The notes beneath the pieces were generated by a model that saw only the letters and a program-made list of their open reading frames with translations, was not told where the DNA came from and ran no database searches. Of a stretch of 64,000 bases of DNA, positions 52,527 through 61,095 are shown piece by piece. This DNA is from Sphingomonas sp. Leaf343 (lineage in GTDB: Bacteria; Pseudomonadota; Alphaproteobacteria; Sphingomonadales; Sphingomonadaceae), in contig NZ_LMPG01000001.1 of the NCBI RefSeq assembly GCF_001423765.1, positions 378,073 through 442,072 of the forward strand, written 5' to 3'. Numbering within the stretch: position 1 is the first letter of the stretch; every line of letters starts with the position of its first letter. The translations under genes and the position numbers were made by a program.

Positions 52527-53380
52527 CACCAATCCCCCGAAGCGCCGCCGCCGCTGAAGCCGCCACCACCGCCGCCGGTGAAGCCCCCCCCGCCCCAACC
52601 GCCGCCGCCTCCGGACGAGCCGCCGCCACCCCAGCCGCCGCTGTTCTGGCTGGATCGGCCGATCTCGTTCGCGATGGACCACAGGACGATCGGCAGCGCG
52701 CCGCCATCGTTGCTGAAGCGCCGGCCGCGGCCGTGTCTACGGCCGAAGATCGCGGGCAGGATGACAAAGCCGAGCACGACCAGCCAGAAGATCAGCCCGA
52801 TCGGGATGCCGCCGCCGCTGCTCCGGCGCTGCCTCTTGTGCGTGCGATCGAACTCCTTGATCGCCGCGTCGGTGCGCGCCTCCGCCTCCTCGGGCGAAGC
52901 GCGCAGTTGCTTGTCGATCGCATCGACGCCCGCGATCATCGCCGAGTTGATGTCATCTCCCGCGCGCAATTTGGGCATCATCTGCTGCTGGATCATGACG
53001 CTGCCGAACGCGTCGGTCAGGATCGGCTCCAGCCCGGTGCCGACTTCCAGTCGCGGACCGCGCTGACCGCCGGGGTTGTTCGGCGCGGCGAACAGCACTG
53101 CGCCATTGTTGACGTCACGCAGGCCGACGCCCCAGTTGCGGCCGAGCCGATACCCGTATTCGTCGAGTGGGTACCCCTGCGTATCGGACACCGTCGCGAC
53201 CACGACCTGCCGTTTGGTGTCCTTCTGCAACGCCTCCAGCTTCGTCGTCAGCACTGCCTCCGTCTCCGGAGACAGTACATCGGCGGCGTCCACCACATAG
53301 CCGGTGAATTTCGGAAAGGTCTGCGCCTGCACGGCCCCTGCCGTCATCAGCAGGAGCAGCGCGGCGATCCAGCGCATCAT
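52526..53380 (-). CDS. YgcG-type TPM domain protein
   Basis: A 284-residue exported protein. A signal peptide (IAALLLLMTAGAVQAQ) is followed by the TPM domain (VVDAADVLSPETEAVL ... VATVSDTQGYPLDEYG, NNGAVLFAAPNN), one membrane segment (GLIFWLVVLGFVILPAIFG) and a long C-terminal tail made of Gly, Trp, Phe and Ser. The tail (last ~40 residues) is typical of YgcG homologues. It starts 18 bases after lemA, and its stop overlaps the next TPM gene. Membrane topology suggests a periplasmic TPM domain. Confidence 0.88.
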   Translation of the reverse strand: MMRWIAALLLLMTAGAVQAQTFPKFTGYVVDAADVLSPETEAVLTTKLEALQKDTKRQVVVATVSDTQGYPLDEYGYRLGRNWGVGLRDVNNGAVLFAAPNNPGGQRGPRLEVGTGLEPILTDAFGSVMIQQQMMPKLRAGDDINSAMIAGVDAIDKQLRASPEEAEARTDAAIKEFDRTHKRQRRSSGGGIPIGLIFWLVVLGFVILPAIFGRRHGRGRRFSNDGGALPIVLWSIANEIGRSSQNSGGWGGGGSSGGGGGWGGGGFTGGGGGGFSGGGASGDW

Positions 53381-53398
53381 GACGCTCGGCTGGCCCGG

Positions 53399-53983
53399 TT
53401 AACTGGCGTTGCCGAAGTTCACCGCCGGCGCCTGCTCCGCGCCGGGCGTCGCGGCGAATGGCGTCAGCGGCTTGGCCCCGTAGAAGATGCGCGCGCCGAC
53501 CGCGTCGGGGAAGGTGCGGATGCGGGTGTTATACGCCTGAACCGCCTGATTATAGTCGGTACGGGCGATTGTGATGCGGTTCTCCGTTCCTTCCAGCTGG
53601 CTCATCAGGGTGGTGTAGTTGCCCTGGGACTTCAGCTCCGGATACGCCTCCTGAAGACGCTGCAACGACAGCGTCAGCCCGGCCTGCGCCTGCTGGTACG
53701 CCTGAACCTTGGCCGGGTCGGTCAGCTGGTCCGGCGCGACGCGGATCTGGCTGGCGGAGGCGCGCGCCTGCGTCACCTGGGTCAGGATGTCCTTCTCCTG
53801 CGCACCCGCGGCACGGACGGTCGAGACGAGGTTGGGGATCAGGTCGGCGCGACGCTGATACTGGTTCTGCACATCGGCCCAGCGCGCCTTCGCATTCTCC
53901 TCCGCGGTCGGCACCGAGTTGATGCCGCACCCGGCCAGCAGGGCCGAAGCGCCGATGAGAGCGGTGATCGAACGACGGGACAT
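53399..53983 (-). CDS. lemA: LemA family protein
   Basis: A 194-residue LemA protein. The N-terminal lipobox-like ALLAGCGINS suggests a lipoprotein, followed by a coiled helical bundle with the conserved QNQYQRRADLIPNLVSTV, AYPELKSQGNYTTLMSQLEGTENRI and YNQAVQAYNTRIRTFPD. Its role is unknown but it is almost always encoded with TPM-domain proteins, as here. It is the first gene of a four-gene minus-strand operon, with mscL divergent. Confidence 0.9.
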   Translation of the reverse strand: MSRRSITALIGASALLAGCGINSVPTAEENAKARWADVQNQYQRRADLIPNLVSTVRAAGAQEKDILTQVTQARASASQIRVAPDQLTDPAKVQAYQQAQAGLTLSLQRLQEAYPELKSQGNYTTLMSQLEGTENRITIARTDYNQAVQAYNTRIRTFPDAVGARIFYGAKPLTPFAATPGAEQAPAVNFGNAS

Positions 53984-54002
53984 GCGTGAAGCTCCTGCTG
54001 TC

Positions 54003-54022
54003 TGTCCTATCGATATAGGACA
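54003..54022. promoter_or_regulatory. 8-bp perfect palindrome between lemA and mscL
   Basis: TGTCCTAT (54003-54010) pairs with ATAGGACA (54015-54022) around CGAT. It lies 20 bases upstream of lemA and about 70 upstream of mscL, in the shared promoter region. It could be an operator or overlap a -10 element; no known regulator site matches. Confidence 0.4.
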
Positions 54023-54093
54023 CTCGCGCCGCTTGGCGAAGGGGAAAACGGCGGCTACCCTCCCGCAAGGACCAACGACGGCAAAAGGGGGCG

Positions 54094-54528
54094 ATGATGC
54101 TCAAGGAATTCAAGGGGTTCATCGCGCGTGGCAACGTGCTGGACCTGGCCGTCGCGGTCATCATCGGCGCGGCGTTCGGCAAGATCGTGACCTCGCTGAC
54201 CGAGGATGTGCTGATGCCGATCATCGGCAAGCTGTTCGGCGGGCTGGATTTCTCCAGCTACTTCCTGACGATGGGGCCGGTGCCGGCAGCGTTGCAGGGG
54301 TCGAGCGACTATGCCGCGCTGAAGAAGGCGGGCGTGCCGCTGCTCGGCTATGGCGAATTCGTGACGCAGGCGGTCAATTTCATCATCGTCGCCTTCATCA
54401 TCTTCCTGATCGTGCGTTCGGTCAGCAAGCTGTTGCCGAAGCCGGAGGCACCGACGACGGCGGAGCCGGCGGATGTGACGCTGCTGCGCGAGATCCGGGA
54501 TGAGTTGAAGGCGCGCCCGCGGGTTTGA
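54094..54528 (+). CDS. mscL: large-conductance mechanosensitive channel MscL
   Basis: A 144-residue channel that opens on membrane tension to release solutes after osmotic downshock. The N-terminal FKGFIARGNVLDLAVAVIIG, followed by AAFGKIVTSLTEDVLMPIIG, is the first transmembrane helix; NFIIVAFIIFLIVRSVSKL is the second; a charged C-terminal helix (EPADVTLLREIRDELK) ends it. The ATG at 54094 or 54097 are both possible behind the GGGGG region. It is divergent from the lemA operon. Confidence 0.95.
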   Translation: MMLKEFKGFIARGNVLDLAVAVIIGAAFGKIVTSLTEDVLMPIIGKLFGGLDFSSYFLTMGPVPAALQGSSDYAALKKAGVPLLGYGEFVTQAVNFIIVAFIIFLIVRSVSKLLPKPEAPTTAEPADVTLLREIRDELKARPRV

Positions 54529-54579
54529 TGTGCTTCCGGCCCCCTTCCCACCGGGGAGGGGAGCTTCAACAAGGAAGGA

Positions 54580-55011
54580 CTATGCCGCGACCAGATCCTC
54601 GGTGGTCGCGTCCGCCAGACTGGTACCGTCAAGGATGCGCGCCGTCTCGTCCCGCACGCGCATCATCGCGTGGCGGATCGCGCAGGCGGCTTCGTCGGCG
54701 CAATCGGAGCACCGGCGATAGGCGGTGCGGCTGACGCAGGGAACGAGCGCGAGCGGCCCCTCGATCACGCGGATGATGTCGCCGAGCGAGATCAGGTGCG
54801 CCGGCCGCGACAGGCAATATCCGCCCAGCTTGCCGCGGTGGCTGTGCACCAGCCCGGCATCGCGCAGGTCGGCGAAGATCAGTTCCAGGAACTTGCGCGG
54901 CACGTTCGCCTCCGCCGCGATCCGCGTCATCGGGATGGGCGGGCTCTTGGCCGGTGCCCGCGCCAGAAACAGCATGGCGCGCAAGGCGTAACGGGAACGC
55001 TGGGTCAACAT
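54580..55011 (-). CDS. Rrf2 family transcriptional regulator
   Basis: A 143-residue winged-helix regulator. The N-terminus LTQRSRYALRAMLFLAR is the typical Rrf2 start. The C-terminal Cys pattern (PCVSRTAYRRCSDCADEAAC) resembles Fe-S-binding Rrf2 proteins such as IscR or RirA. I use the ATG at 55011 by alignment with the family; an in-frame ATG at 55035 is also possible. Its target genes are unknown, and no isc or suf genes are nearby. The tmRNA gene lies immediately on the other side. Confidence 0.85.
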   Translation of the reverse strand: MLTQRSRYALRAMLFLARAPAKSPPIPMTRIAAEANVPRKFLELIFADLRDAGLVHSHRGKLGGYCLSRPAHLISLGDIIRVIEGPLALVPCVSRTAYRRCSDCADEAACAIRHAMMRVRDETARILDGTSLADATTEDLVAA

Positions 55012-55069
55012 GATGGGGCCGCTATGGACCGGCATTGTGGCGAGCGAAAGGCCCCGAACCGCCCGCGCG

Positions 55070-55400
55070 AAAGACGTTGCGTGGATGCGCGCGACTACCT
55101 ACATCCACCGATGCCGGGTTTACCCGGCTATGGCGATAAAAGGCGGCGCGCAATAGATGCAGCGGACCCGGGGGCGGTACCCGGCGGCTCCACCATTTGC
55201 GCCGGCCTGCGGCCCGTTTCGGCGGGCGGCTGGACGGCGCAACTGACGGGGCCGAACTAGGATCGACGTGTGTTGAAAAACGCTGCTCTTCGCTCGGAAT
55301 GGGACCACCGCAACGGCCCATTACACAAGTGCCAACGATAACGAAGCACTCGCGATTGCGGCGTAACTGAGGGCCTCACGGCCTAAGGTTACTCCAAAAT
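55070..55400 (+). ncRNA. ssrA: circularly permuted two-piece tmRNA
   Basis: The tag is ANDNEALAIAA at 55331-55366 (stop TAA). The tRNA-like half starts at 55248 (GGGGCCGAAC, then GGATCGACG). Its partner lies upstream: T-arm CCGGG-GGCGGTA-CCCGG, acceptor strand CGGCTCC (55185-55191) and ACCA ending at 55195. GGGGCCG pairs with CGGCTCC. The order acceptor piece, 52-base spacer (55196-55247), coding piece is the permuted arrangement known in Alphaproteobacteria. Hairpins GTGGATG/CATCCAC (55081-55108) and GCCGGG/CCCGGC (55113-55128) belong to the acceptor piece. Both outer ends are estimates. Confidence 0.92.
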
Positions 55401-55408
55401 AGCGCGGT

Positions 55409-55475
55409 TGGACCCCACCGGGCAACAGAAGGGGAATCCAGCGGTACGGGGAGCACCGGGCAACAGAAGCTCCCC
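55409..55475 (+). ncRNA. twin hairpins with identical 14-base loops
   Basis: TGGACCCC/GGGGAATCCA (55409-55416 with 55431-55440) and GGGGAGC/GCTCCCC (55448-55454 with 55469-55475) form two stems, each closing on the same loop ACCGGGCAACAGAA. They follow the tmRNA tag region by about 45 bases. They may be the 3' part of the tmRNA precursor, a separate small RNA, or protein-binding sites. I do not recognise the family with certainty. Confidence 0.6.
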
Positions 55476-55635
55476 ACTTTCGCGGCCTGCCACTCGCCTT
55501 CGACCGCTGCGGATCGGATGATGCCGCGTTGAAGCGTGGCTCATCGTGCGTGGCGGGCATGTGCTGGTGCTGCTGCGAGCGGCAGCCCTTTGGATCGTGT
55601 CCGGCCATCTGGCTGGACTGCCCGACAGGCGGATA

Positions 55636-55836
55636 TCAGCCCGATGATGCGAAGATGCAGTAGGCGAGTACCGGAACGCCGATCAGCAGGATCATCAGCA
55701 GCAGGTTGAGATCGATCAGGCGTTCCAGCCCGGTGTGTGGTGCCGGTCGGGAGGGAGAGGGCGGTGCCCCGGTGGCATCCTCGACGGTCAGGCTGAAGCG
55801 GTGGGAGAAGAAGCTTTTGGGCTTCATGACCAGCAT
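55636..55836 (-). CDS. small membrane hypothetical protein
   Basis: A possible protein of 63-66 residues. The N-terminal half is charged and proline-rich, and the C-terminal half forms one membrane segment (LNLLLMILLIGVPVLAYCIF). There is no convincing ribosome-binding site. It is followed by nothing recognisable. The bases from about 55476 to 55635 downstream of the twin hairpins show no gene. Confidence 0.35.
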   Translation of the reverse strand: MLVMKPKSFFSHRFSLTVEDATGAPPSPSRPAPHTGLERLIDLNLLLMILLIGVPVLAYCIFASSG

Positions 55837-56189
55837 CGGATGCGCCGGTTCGTCCGCGCTGCGAGGGGCAATAGGCTCCGATCAGCGATCATTCGCCGGG
55901 GTATCGACGTCAGACATCGTGCGAGATCCGCATATTCGAGGGACATGGACGCGGCGAGCGCATCCATAAAGGTCAGGTCGAATACATCCCGAACCCGGTC
56001 GGCGTGCCGCCGGATCCGGGCTACAGGCGCGCGGCGAGTTGGCCGGCGTGGTCGCGAAACCGCTGATATGTCGCGAAAGCGGACATGGATGTAAGATGAC
56101 AATGATGTCATGTTCCGTCAAGTCCGAGGCATAAAGAAAGCCGGTACAGTTGGTTGGCAGGCCGACGATACGCCCGCACGGCACGCTAA
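55837..56189. other. 353-base region without a supported gene
   Basis: Several overlapping open frames of 95-100 codons exist on the minus strand and one on the plus strand. None has a ribosome-binding site or recognisable sequence. The stretch around 56090-56150 is more AT-rich than elsewhere (AAGATGACAATGATGTC), so a promoter or remnant is possible. Confidence 0.45.
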
Positions 56190-56226
56190 CAAAAAAGGGG
56201 CCCGGTTGCCCGAGCCCCTTTTCATC
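56190..56226 (-). terminator. intrinsic terminator of pnp
   Basis: Read on the minus strand, GGGGCTCGGG pairs with CCGGGCCCC-type sequence around a CAAC loop and is followed by TTTTTT. It lies 16 bases beyond the pnp stop, so it ends the infB-to-pnp transcript. Confidence 0.85.
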
Positions 56227-56241
56227 ATCCGGGGATGAGGA

Positions 56242-58635
56242 TCAGTCGCGATCACCGGTCAGGAAGGCCGGCGCGAACTCGGGCGCGGGGCCACGATCGT
56301 CATTGGCATCGTTGCCGCCGGTGCGGGGCGCGCGGTCGCCGCCGCCGTCGCCACGGGGACCACGATCGCCGCGGTCGCGACGTGGGCCGCCACGGCCGCC
56401 ACCCTCGCCGCCGCCACGCGGGCCACGGTCGCCGCCACGTCCACCGTCGCGGTCGCCACCGCCGCTGCGCGGGCCGCGCGAACCACGATCGCCGCCTTCA
56501 CGGGGCTCACGGGCCGGACGGGTGTCCTCCAGTTCTGCGCCGGTTTCCTGATCGACGACGCGCATCGACAGGCGGACCTTGCCGCGCGGATCGATCTCGA
56601 GGACCTTGACCTTCACGTCCTGCCCCTCGGACAGGACGTCGGCGACCTTCTCGACGCGCTCGTTCTTGATTTCGGAGACGTGGACGAGACCGTCCTTGCC
56701 GCCCATGAAGTTCACGAACGCTCCGAAATCGACGAGGTTGACGACCTTGCCGTCGTAGATCTTGCCGACCTCGGCCTCTTCGACCAGGCCCTTGATCCAC
56801 TTGATCGCGGCTTCGATCTGCGCCGGATCGGACGACGACACCTTGATGACGCCCTCGTCGTCGATGTCGACCTTCGCGCCGGTGGTGGCGACGATCTCGC
56901 GGATCACCTTGCCGCCGGTGCCGATCACTTCGCGGATCTTCGACTTGTCGATCGTGAAGCTCTCGATGCGCGGTGCGTGCGCCGACAGTTCCGAACGGGT
57001 CGAATCGAGCGCCTTCGCCATCTCGCCCAGGATGTGGGCACGGCCCTCGTGCGCCTGCGCCAGCGCGACCTTCATGATCTCCTCGGTGATACCGGCGATC
57101 TTGATGTCCATCTGGAGCGACGTGATGCCCTCCGACGTGCCGGCCACCTTGAAGTCCATGTCGCCGAGGTGATCCTCGTCGCCCAGGATGTCGGACAGGA
57201 CGGCGAAATCCTTGCCCTCCAGGATCAGGCCCATCGCAATGCCCGACACCGGGCGCTTCAGCGGCACGCCGGCATCCATCATCGACAGCGAACCGCCGCA
57301 CACCGTCGCCATCGACGACGAGCCGTTCGACTCGGTGATGTCGGACAGGACGCGAATCGTGTACGGGAACTCCTCCTTCGTCGGCAGCACCGGGTGCAGC
57401 GCTCGCCACGCCAGCTTGCCGTGGCCGACTTCGCGACGGCCCGGCGCGCCGAAGCGGCCGACTTCACCGACCGAATAAGGCGGGAAGTTGTAGTGGAGCA
57501 TGAAGTGCTCGTAGTTCAGCCCGTTCAGGCCGTCGATCATCTGCTCCGCATCGCGGGTGCCCAGCGTCGTGGTGCAGATCGACTGCGTCTCGCCGCGGGT
57601 GAACAACGCCGAACCGTGCGCGCGCGGCAGGAAGTGCACCATCGCCTCGATCGGACGGATCTGCGTGGTGGTGCGACCGTCGATCCGCACGCCGTCCTTC
57701 AGGATGGCGCCGCGGACGATATCCGCCTCCAGCTTCTTCACCAGCTTCAGCGACGCGAGATACTCGGCCGGGTTCTCGTGCTTCAGACCCTCCAGCTCGG
57801 TGCGCGCCTTGGCGCGGGCGTCGTTGATCGCGGTCTGGCGCGCCTGCTTGTCGCGCAGCTTGTACGCGGCGGTCAGGTCGTTGCCGATGATCGCCTTCAG
57901 CTTGGCCTTGACGGCCTTCGCGTCGACGCCGGCCTTCAGCTCCCACGGCTCCTTGGCGGCCTGCTCGGCGAGATCGATGATCGCGTCGATCACCTGCTGC
58001 GACGCCTTGTGCGCGAACATCACCGCGCCCAGCATGACCTCTTCCGACAGCTCCTTGGCTTCGGATTCTACCATCATCACCGCGTCGTGCGTGGCGGCGA
58101 CGACGAGGTCGAGCTCGCCCGACTTCACCTGATCGATCGTCGGGTTCAGCACGTACTCGCCCTCGACATAGCCGACGCGCGCCGCACCGATCGGGCCCAT
58201 GAAGGGTACGCCGGAGATCGTCAGCGCCGCCGACGCCGCGACCATCGCGAGGATGTCCGGCTCGTTCTCGCCGTCATAGCTGAGAACCTGACAGATCACG
58301 TTGATCTCGTTCAGGAACTCTTCCGGGAAAAGCGGGCGGATCGGACGATCGATCAGGCGGCTGGTCAGCGTTTCCTTTTCGGTCGCGCCACGCTCACGCT
58401 TGAAGAAGCCGCCGGGGATACGACCCGCGGCCGAATACTTCTCCTGATAATGGACGGTCAGCGGGAAGAAATCCTGCCCCTCCTTCACCGACTTGGCGGC
58501 GGTCACCGCGCACAGCACGACGGTTTCGCCGAGCGTCGCGAGCACGGCGCCATCGGCCTGGCGGGCGACACGGCCCGTCTCCAGCGTCAGCGTCTTGCCG
58601 CCCCATTGGGTGGTTACGGTCTTGGTATCGAACAT
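56242..58635 (-). CDS. pnp: polyribonucleotide nucleotidyltransferase (PNPase)
   Basis: A 797-residue 3'-5' phosphorolytic exoribonuclease of the RNA degradosome. Two RNase PH domains (first at [18 protein letters not shown]; second at [12 protein letters not shown]), a KH domain ([16 protein letters not shown]) and an S1 domain ([20 protein letters not shown]) are followed by an ~85-residue tail rich in Gly, Arg and Asp (runs such as [15 protein letters not shown]). The tail is much longer than in E. coli PNPase and looks like an RGG RNA-binding region. It is the last gene of the translation/RNA operon. Confidence 0.96.
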   Translation of the reverse strand: MFDTKTVTTQWGGKTLTLETGRVARQADGAVLATLGETVVLCAVTAAKSVKEGQDFFPLTVHYQEKYSAAGRIPGGFFKRERGATEKETLTSRLIDRPIRPLFPEEFLNEINVICQVLSYDGENEPDILAMVAASAALTISGVPFMGPIGAARVGYVEGEYVLNPTIDQVKSGELDLVVAATHDAVMMVESEAKELSEEVMLGAVMFAHKASQQVIDAIIDLAEQAAKEPWELKAGVDAKAVKAKLKAIIGNDLTAAYKLRDKQARQTAINDARAKARTELEGLKHENPAEYLASLKLVKKLEADIVRGAILKDGVRIDGRTTTQIRPIEAMVHFLPRAHGSALFTRGETQSICTTTLGTRDAEQMIDGLNGLNYEHFMLHYNFPPYSVGEVGRFGAPGRREVGHGKLAWRALHPVLPTKEEFPYTIRVLSDITESNGSSSMATVCGGSLSMMDAGVPLKRPVSGIAMGLILEGKDFAVLSDILGDEDHLGDMDFKVAGTSEGITSLQMDIKIAGITEEIMKVALAQAHEGRAHILGEMAKALDSTRSELSAHAPRIESFTIDKSKIREVIGTGGKVIREIVATTGAKVDIDDEGVIKVSSSDPAQIEAAIKWIKGLVEEAEVGKIYDGKVVNLVDFGAFVNFMGGKDGLVHVSEIKNERVEKVADVLSEGQDVKVKVLEIDPRGKVRLSMRVVDQETGAELEDTRPAREPREGGDRGSRGPRSGGGDRDGGRGGDRGPRGGGEGGGRGGPRRDRGDRGPRGDGGGDRAPRTGGNDANDDRGPAPEFAPAFLTGDRD

Positions 58636-58763
58636 ATCGTTTCCTTCACTCCCGGCGCCAGATGCGACGGGGGCCTATGTGCGGACTTAGCCGGTCCGCG
58701 GCGGTGCGGAGCGAGTTGTCGCCCCTGTGCCAGCGCCACCGGATTGCGGGCTGGCCGATACGA

Positions 58764-58789
58764 GAAGGGCGACCCGCAGGCCGCCCTTC
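58764..58789 (-). terminator. hairpin between rpsO and pnp
   Basis: GAAGGGCG (58764-58771) pairs exactly with CGCCCTTC (58782-58789). It begins just after the rpsO stop on the minus strand, with a TCTCG tail, and corresponds in position to the attenuator/processing hairpin known between these genes in E. coli. Confidence 0.65.
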
Positions 58790-58793
58790 CGAA

Positions 58794-59063
58794 TTACTTG
58801 CGAAGGCCGAGCTTCGCGATCAGCGCCAGATACCGGTCGCCATCCTTGTGGCGGAGGTAGTCGAGCAGCGAGCGGCGCTTGTTGACCAGCATCAGAAGGC
58901 CACGACGCGAGTGGTTGTCCTTCTTGTGATCCTTGAAATGCTCGGTCAGGTTGCGGATACGCTCGGTCAGGATCGCGACCTGCACCTCGGGGGAGCCGGT
59001 ATCGCCGTCCTGGCGCGCATGCTCCTTGACGAGCTCGGTCTTGCGCTCTGCGGTAATCGTCAT
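58794..59063 (-). CDS. rpsO: 30S ribosomal protein S15
   Basis: An 89-residue primary 16S rRNA-binding protein. [20 protein letters not shown], then [32 protein letters not shown] and [13 protein letters not shown] are all conserved. Its ATG overlaps the truB stop (ATGA). It is followed by a hairpin and pnp, the usual order. Confidence 0.98.
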   Translation of the reverse strand: MTITAERKTELVKEHARQDGDTGSPEVQVAILTERIRNLTEHFKDHKKDNHSRRGLLMLVNKRRSLLDYLRHKDGDRYLALIAKLGLRK

Positions 59064-60073
59064 GAATCTTCCTTCGACATCGTCACGTTGAAGCCCCTGA
59101 CGACCCGCACCTCTCCTGCGAGCACATCGACCAGCGCCACGGGGACGTCATCGAGCATCGCAAAGGCCGCGCCGTCGGTGGCTGCGATCCCGGCCAGTAC
59201 ACGCCCCTGTCGGAGCGCCCCTGCCTGGTCGGGGGTGAGGGAAAAAGCCGGGATGTCGTCCAGCCCCGCCCTCAACGGCAGGAGTATCTGTTCAAGGGCG
59301 CGCGCCTGCCCGAGTTCGCCCAGTTTGTCCAGCGATATCGCCTGCGACAGGTCGAACGGACCCGCCTTCGTGCGGCGCAGCATGGTCACATGCCCGACCG
59401 TGCCGAGCGCCAGCGCGATGTCCCGCGCGAGACTGCGGATATAGGTGCCCTTGGAGACATGAGCGATGAGGGTGGCCTCTTCCAGTTCCTCCCCGGCATG
59501 GGGAGGGGGACTAGCGAAGCTGGTGGAGGGGCGACCGGGGGCGATGTCGCTCATGGCGGCCTCTCCGTCACGTCCTGCGAACGCGCCCCCTACCCGTGCC
59601 AGGAAGGATTTCAGGGAGAAGATCGTCACGTCGCGGCTGGCCAGCACCACCTCCTCGCCGGCCCGCGCGAGATCGTAGGCGCGTTCGCCGTCGATCTTCA
59701 GCGCCGAATAGGCTGGCGGCACCTGCGCGACCGGGCCGGTGAAGCGCGCCAGCACCGACTCCAGCGCCGCCGCGGTCGGCCGGACCGACGACGTTGCGAT
59801 CACCGCGCCCTCGGCGTCGAGCGTGTCGGTCTGCTCGCCGAAGCGGATCGTGAAACTATAGACCTTGTCGCTGTCGAGCAGGCGACCGGCCAGTTTGGTC
59901 GCCTCACCGACGGCGATCGGCAGAACGCCGGTCGCCAGCGGATCGAGCGTGCCGCCATGGCCGACCTTGAACTTGCCATAGCCACCTTGCCGCAACGCGC
60001 GCTTGACCGCGCTGACCCCTTGCGTGGAGCCGAGCCCCAGCGGCTTGTCGAGTATGATCCAACCGTGCATCAT
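59060..60073 (-). CDS. truB: tRNA pseudouridine(55) synthase TruB with in-frame insertion
   Basis: A 337-residue enzyme making pseudouridine 55 in the tRNA T-loop. [28 protein letters not shown] (catalytic Asp), [17 protein letters not shown] and [19 protein letters not shown] are intact. Between FLARVGG and [14 protein letters not shown] there are about 35 extra residues, including [17 protein letters not shown], that most homologues (about 300-315 residues) lack. The matching DNA, 59488-59545, resembles half of the palindromic element found elsewhere in the window. The frame is kept, so the enzyme is probably functional. Confidence 0.93.
   Translation of the reverse strand: MMHGWIILDKPLGLGSTQGVSAVKRALRQGGYGKFKVGHGGTLDPLATGVLPIAVGEATKLAGRLLDSDKVYSFTIRFGEQTDTLDAEGAVIATSSVRPTAAALESVLARFTGPVAQVPPAYSALKIDGERAYDLARAGEEVVLASRDVTIFSLKSFLARVGGAFAGRDGEAAMSDIAPGRPSTSFASPPPHAGEELEEATLIAHVSKGTYIRSLARDIALALGTVGHVTMLRRTKAGPFDLSQAISLDKLGELGQARALEQILLPLRAGLDDIPAFSLTPDQAGALRQGRVLAGIAATDGAAFAMLDDVPVALVDVLAGEVRVVRGFNVTMSKEDS
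59488..59545. repeat. half palindromic element inside truB
   Basis: CCTCCCC (59488-59494) and GGGGAGG (59500-59506) form a hairpin, followed by CTAGCGAAGCTGG and TGGAGGGGCGAC. The order and sequence match the left half of the 107-base elements (GGGGAGG, hairpin, GGAGGGGTGAC), with divergence. It is translated as part of TruB. Confidence 0.6.
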
Positions 60074-60103
60074 AGTGCCTCTAGCCGAGGCGGGCCGGAA
60101 CCG

Positions 60104-60469
60104 TCAGCGTTTTGCCGCGAGCTTTCCACCTTTCGACGGTGGCGTGGCGGTGGAGACGATGCTCTTCACGCCGCAGGTGACGTTGGGATAGCGCAGAAAG
60201 CGGATGCGCGAAAAGCGGTCGAACACGCCGTTGCTGTCCGTCGTGTAGGTCAGCGTATCGAGATTGCCGATCCGCGGGCAGGGGCCGGACGTCGTGACAC
60301 GGTACCACCGCTCCGTCCGGTCGCGGACGAACAGCACGTCGCGGGTGGGTCCATGCTCCCAGTCGCGCAGACCGCCATTGCCGGCGTAGCTGATGACGGT
60401 TTCCTTTTCGGGCGGCGTACCGGCTGTGGCGGTCTGAATCAGGGCGGCGGTCAAGATCGGAAGAAGCAT
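60104..60469 (-). CDS. DUF6491-like exported protein
   Basis: A 121-residue exported protein with a short signal peptide (LLPILTAALIQTATAG). The pattern VISYAGNGGLRDWEHG, RTERWYRVTTSGPCP, FDRFSRIRFL and VTCGVKSI fits the sphingomonad DUF6491 family; function is unknown. Two Cys pairs may form disulphides. It lies between tdk and truB on the same strand, inside the conserved translation-gene block, but with no known link to it. Confidence 0.72.
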   Translation of the reverse strand: MLLPILTAALIQTATAGTPPEKETVISYAGNGGLRDWEHGPTRDVLFVRDRTERWYRVTTSGPCPRIGNLDTLTYTTDSNGVFDRFSRIRFLRYPNVTCGVKSIVSTATPPSKGGKLAAKR

Positions 60470-60494
60470 GGCATTCTCCTTATGTCATAGACGC

Positions 60495-61094
60495 TTAACT
60501 GGCGCTGACGGGCTCCGTTCCGGCAAGCGCCGTACAGTAGTGTCGGCGGCAGAGCGCGACATAACGGTCGTTGCCGCCAATCTCCGTCTGCCGCCCCTCG
60601 GCAACCGGATCGCCCTCGTGATCGACGCGCAGGTTCATCGTCGCCTTCCGCCCGCACTGGCAGACCGACTTTATTTCGATGAGCGAGTCGGCCAGCGCCA
60701 GCAGCCGCGCCGACCCCTCGAACAAATGCGCCTGGAAATCGGTGCGCAGGCCGTATGCCAGCACGGGAATGTCGTGGACGTCGGCCAGCCGGGCGAGCTG
60801 GTCGACCTGCCCGGCAGTCAGGAACTGCGCCTCGTCGACGAGGGTGCAGGCGATCCGCTCCGCTGCATGCCGGGAGAGTACGCACGCCTCGATATCGGTC
60901 AGCGCGTCGAACGCGGTCGCCGGCTGGGTCAGGCCGATGCGCGACGTGATCGTACCCCGCGCGAACCGGTCGTCGATCGCCGCGGTGAACAGCATGGTCG
61001 CCATGCCGCGCTCGCGATAGTTGAAGTCGGCCTGGAGCAGGTTGGTCGACTTCCCCGCGTTCATCGATGCGTAGTAGAAATACAGCTTGGCCAT
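60495..61094 (-). CDS. tdk: thymidine kinase
   Basis: A 199-residue type II thymidine kinase for nucleoside salvage. The P-loop is YASMNAGKST, the Asp/Glu catalytic motif is LVDEAQFL, and the lasso/zinc region includes CQCGRKATMNLR and CRRHYC, which supply zinc ligands. The ATG at 61094 begins MAKLYFYY, one base after the vapC stop; an upstream open frame merely reads through vapC. It is part of the insertion between rbfA and truB. Confidence 0.94.
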   Translation of the reverse strand: MAKLYFYYASMNAGKSTNLLQADFNYRERGMATMLFTAAIDDRFARGTITSRIGLTQPATAFDALTDIEACVLSRHAAERIACTLVDEAQFLTAGQVDQLARLADVHDIPVLAYGLRTDFQAHLFEGSARLLALADSLIEIKSVCQCGRKATMNLRVDHEGDPVAEGRQTEIGGNDRYVALCRRHYCTALAGTEPVSAS

Positions 61095-61095
61095 G

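Noticed and set aside
54535..54562. CCCCTTCCC/GGGGAGGGG hairpin after mscL and a similar GC hairpin near 23115
   Set aside because: Only the generic stem resembles the 107-base element; the inner motifs are missing or degraded, so I did not call them as copies.
55882..56184. 100-codon minus-strand frame before the pnp terminator
   Set aside because: Composition does not look coding, and it overlaps alternative frames equally long.
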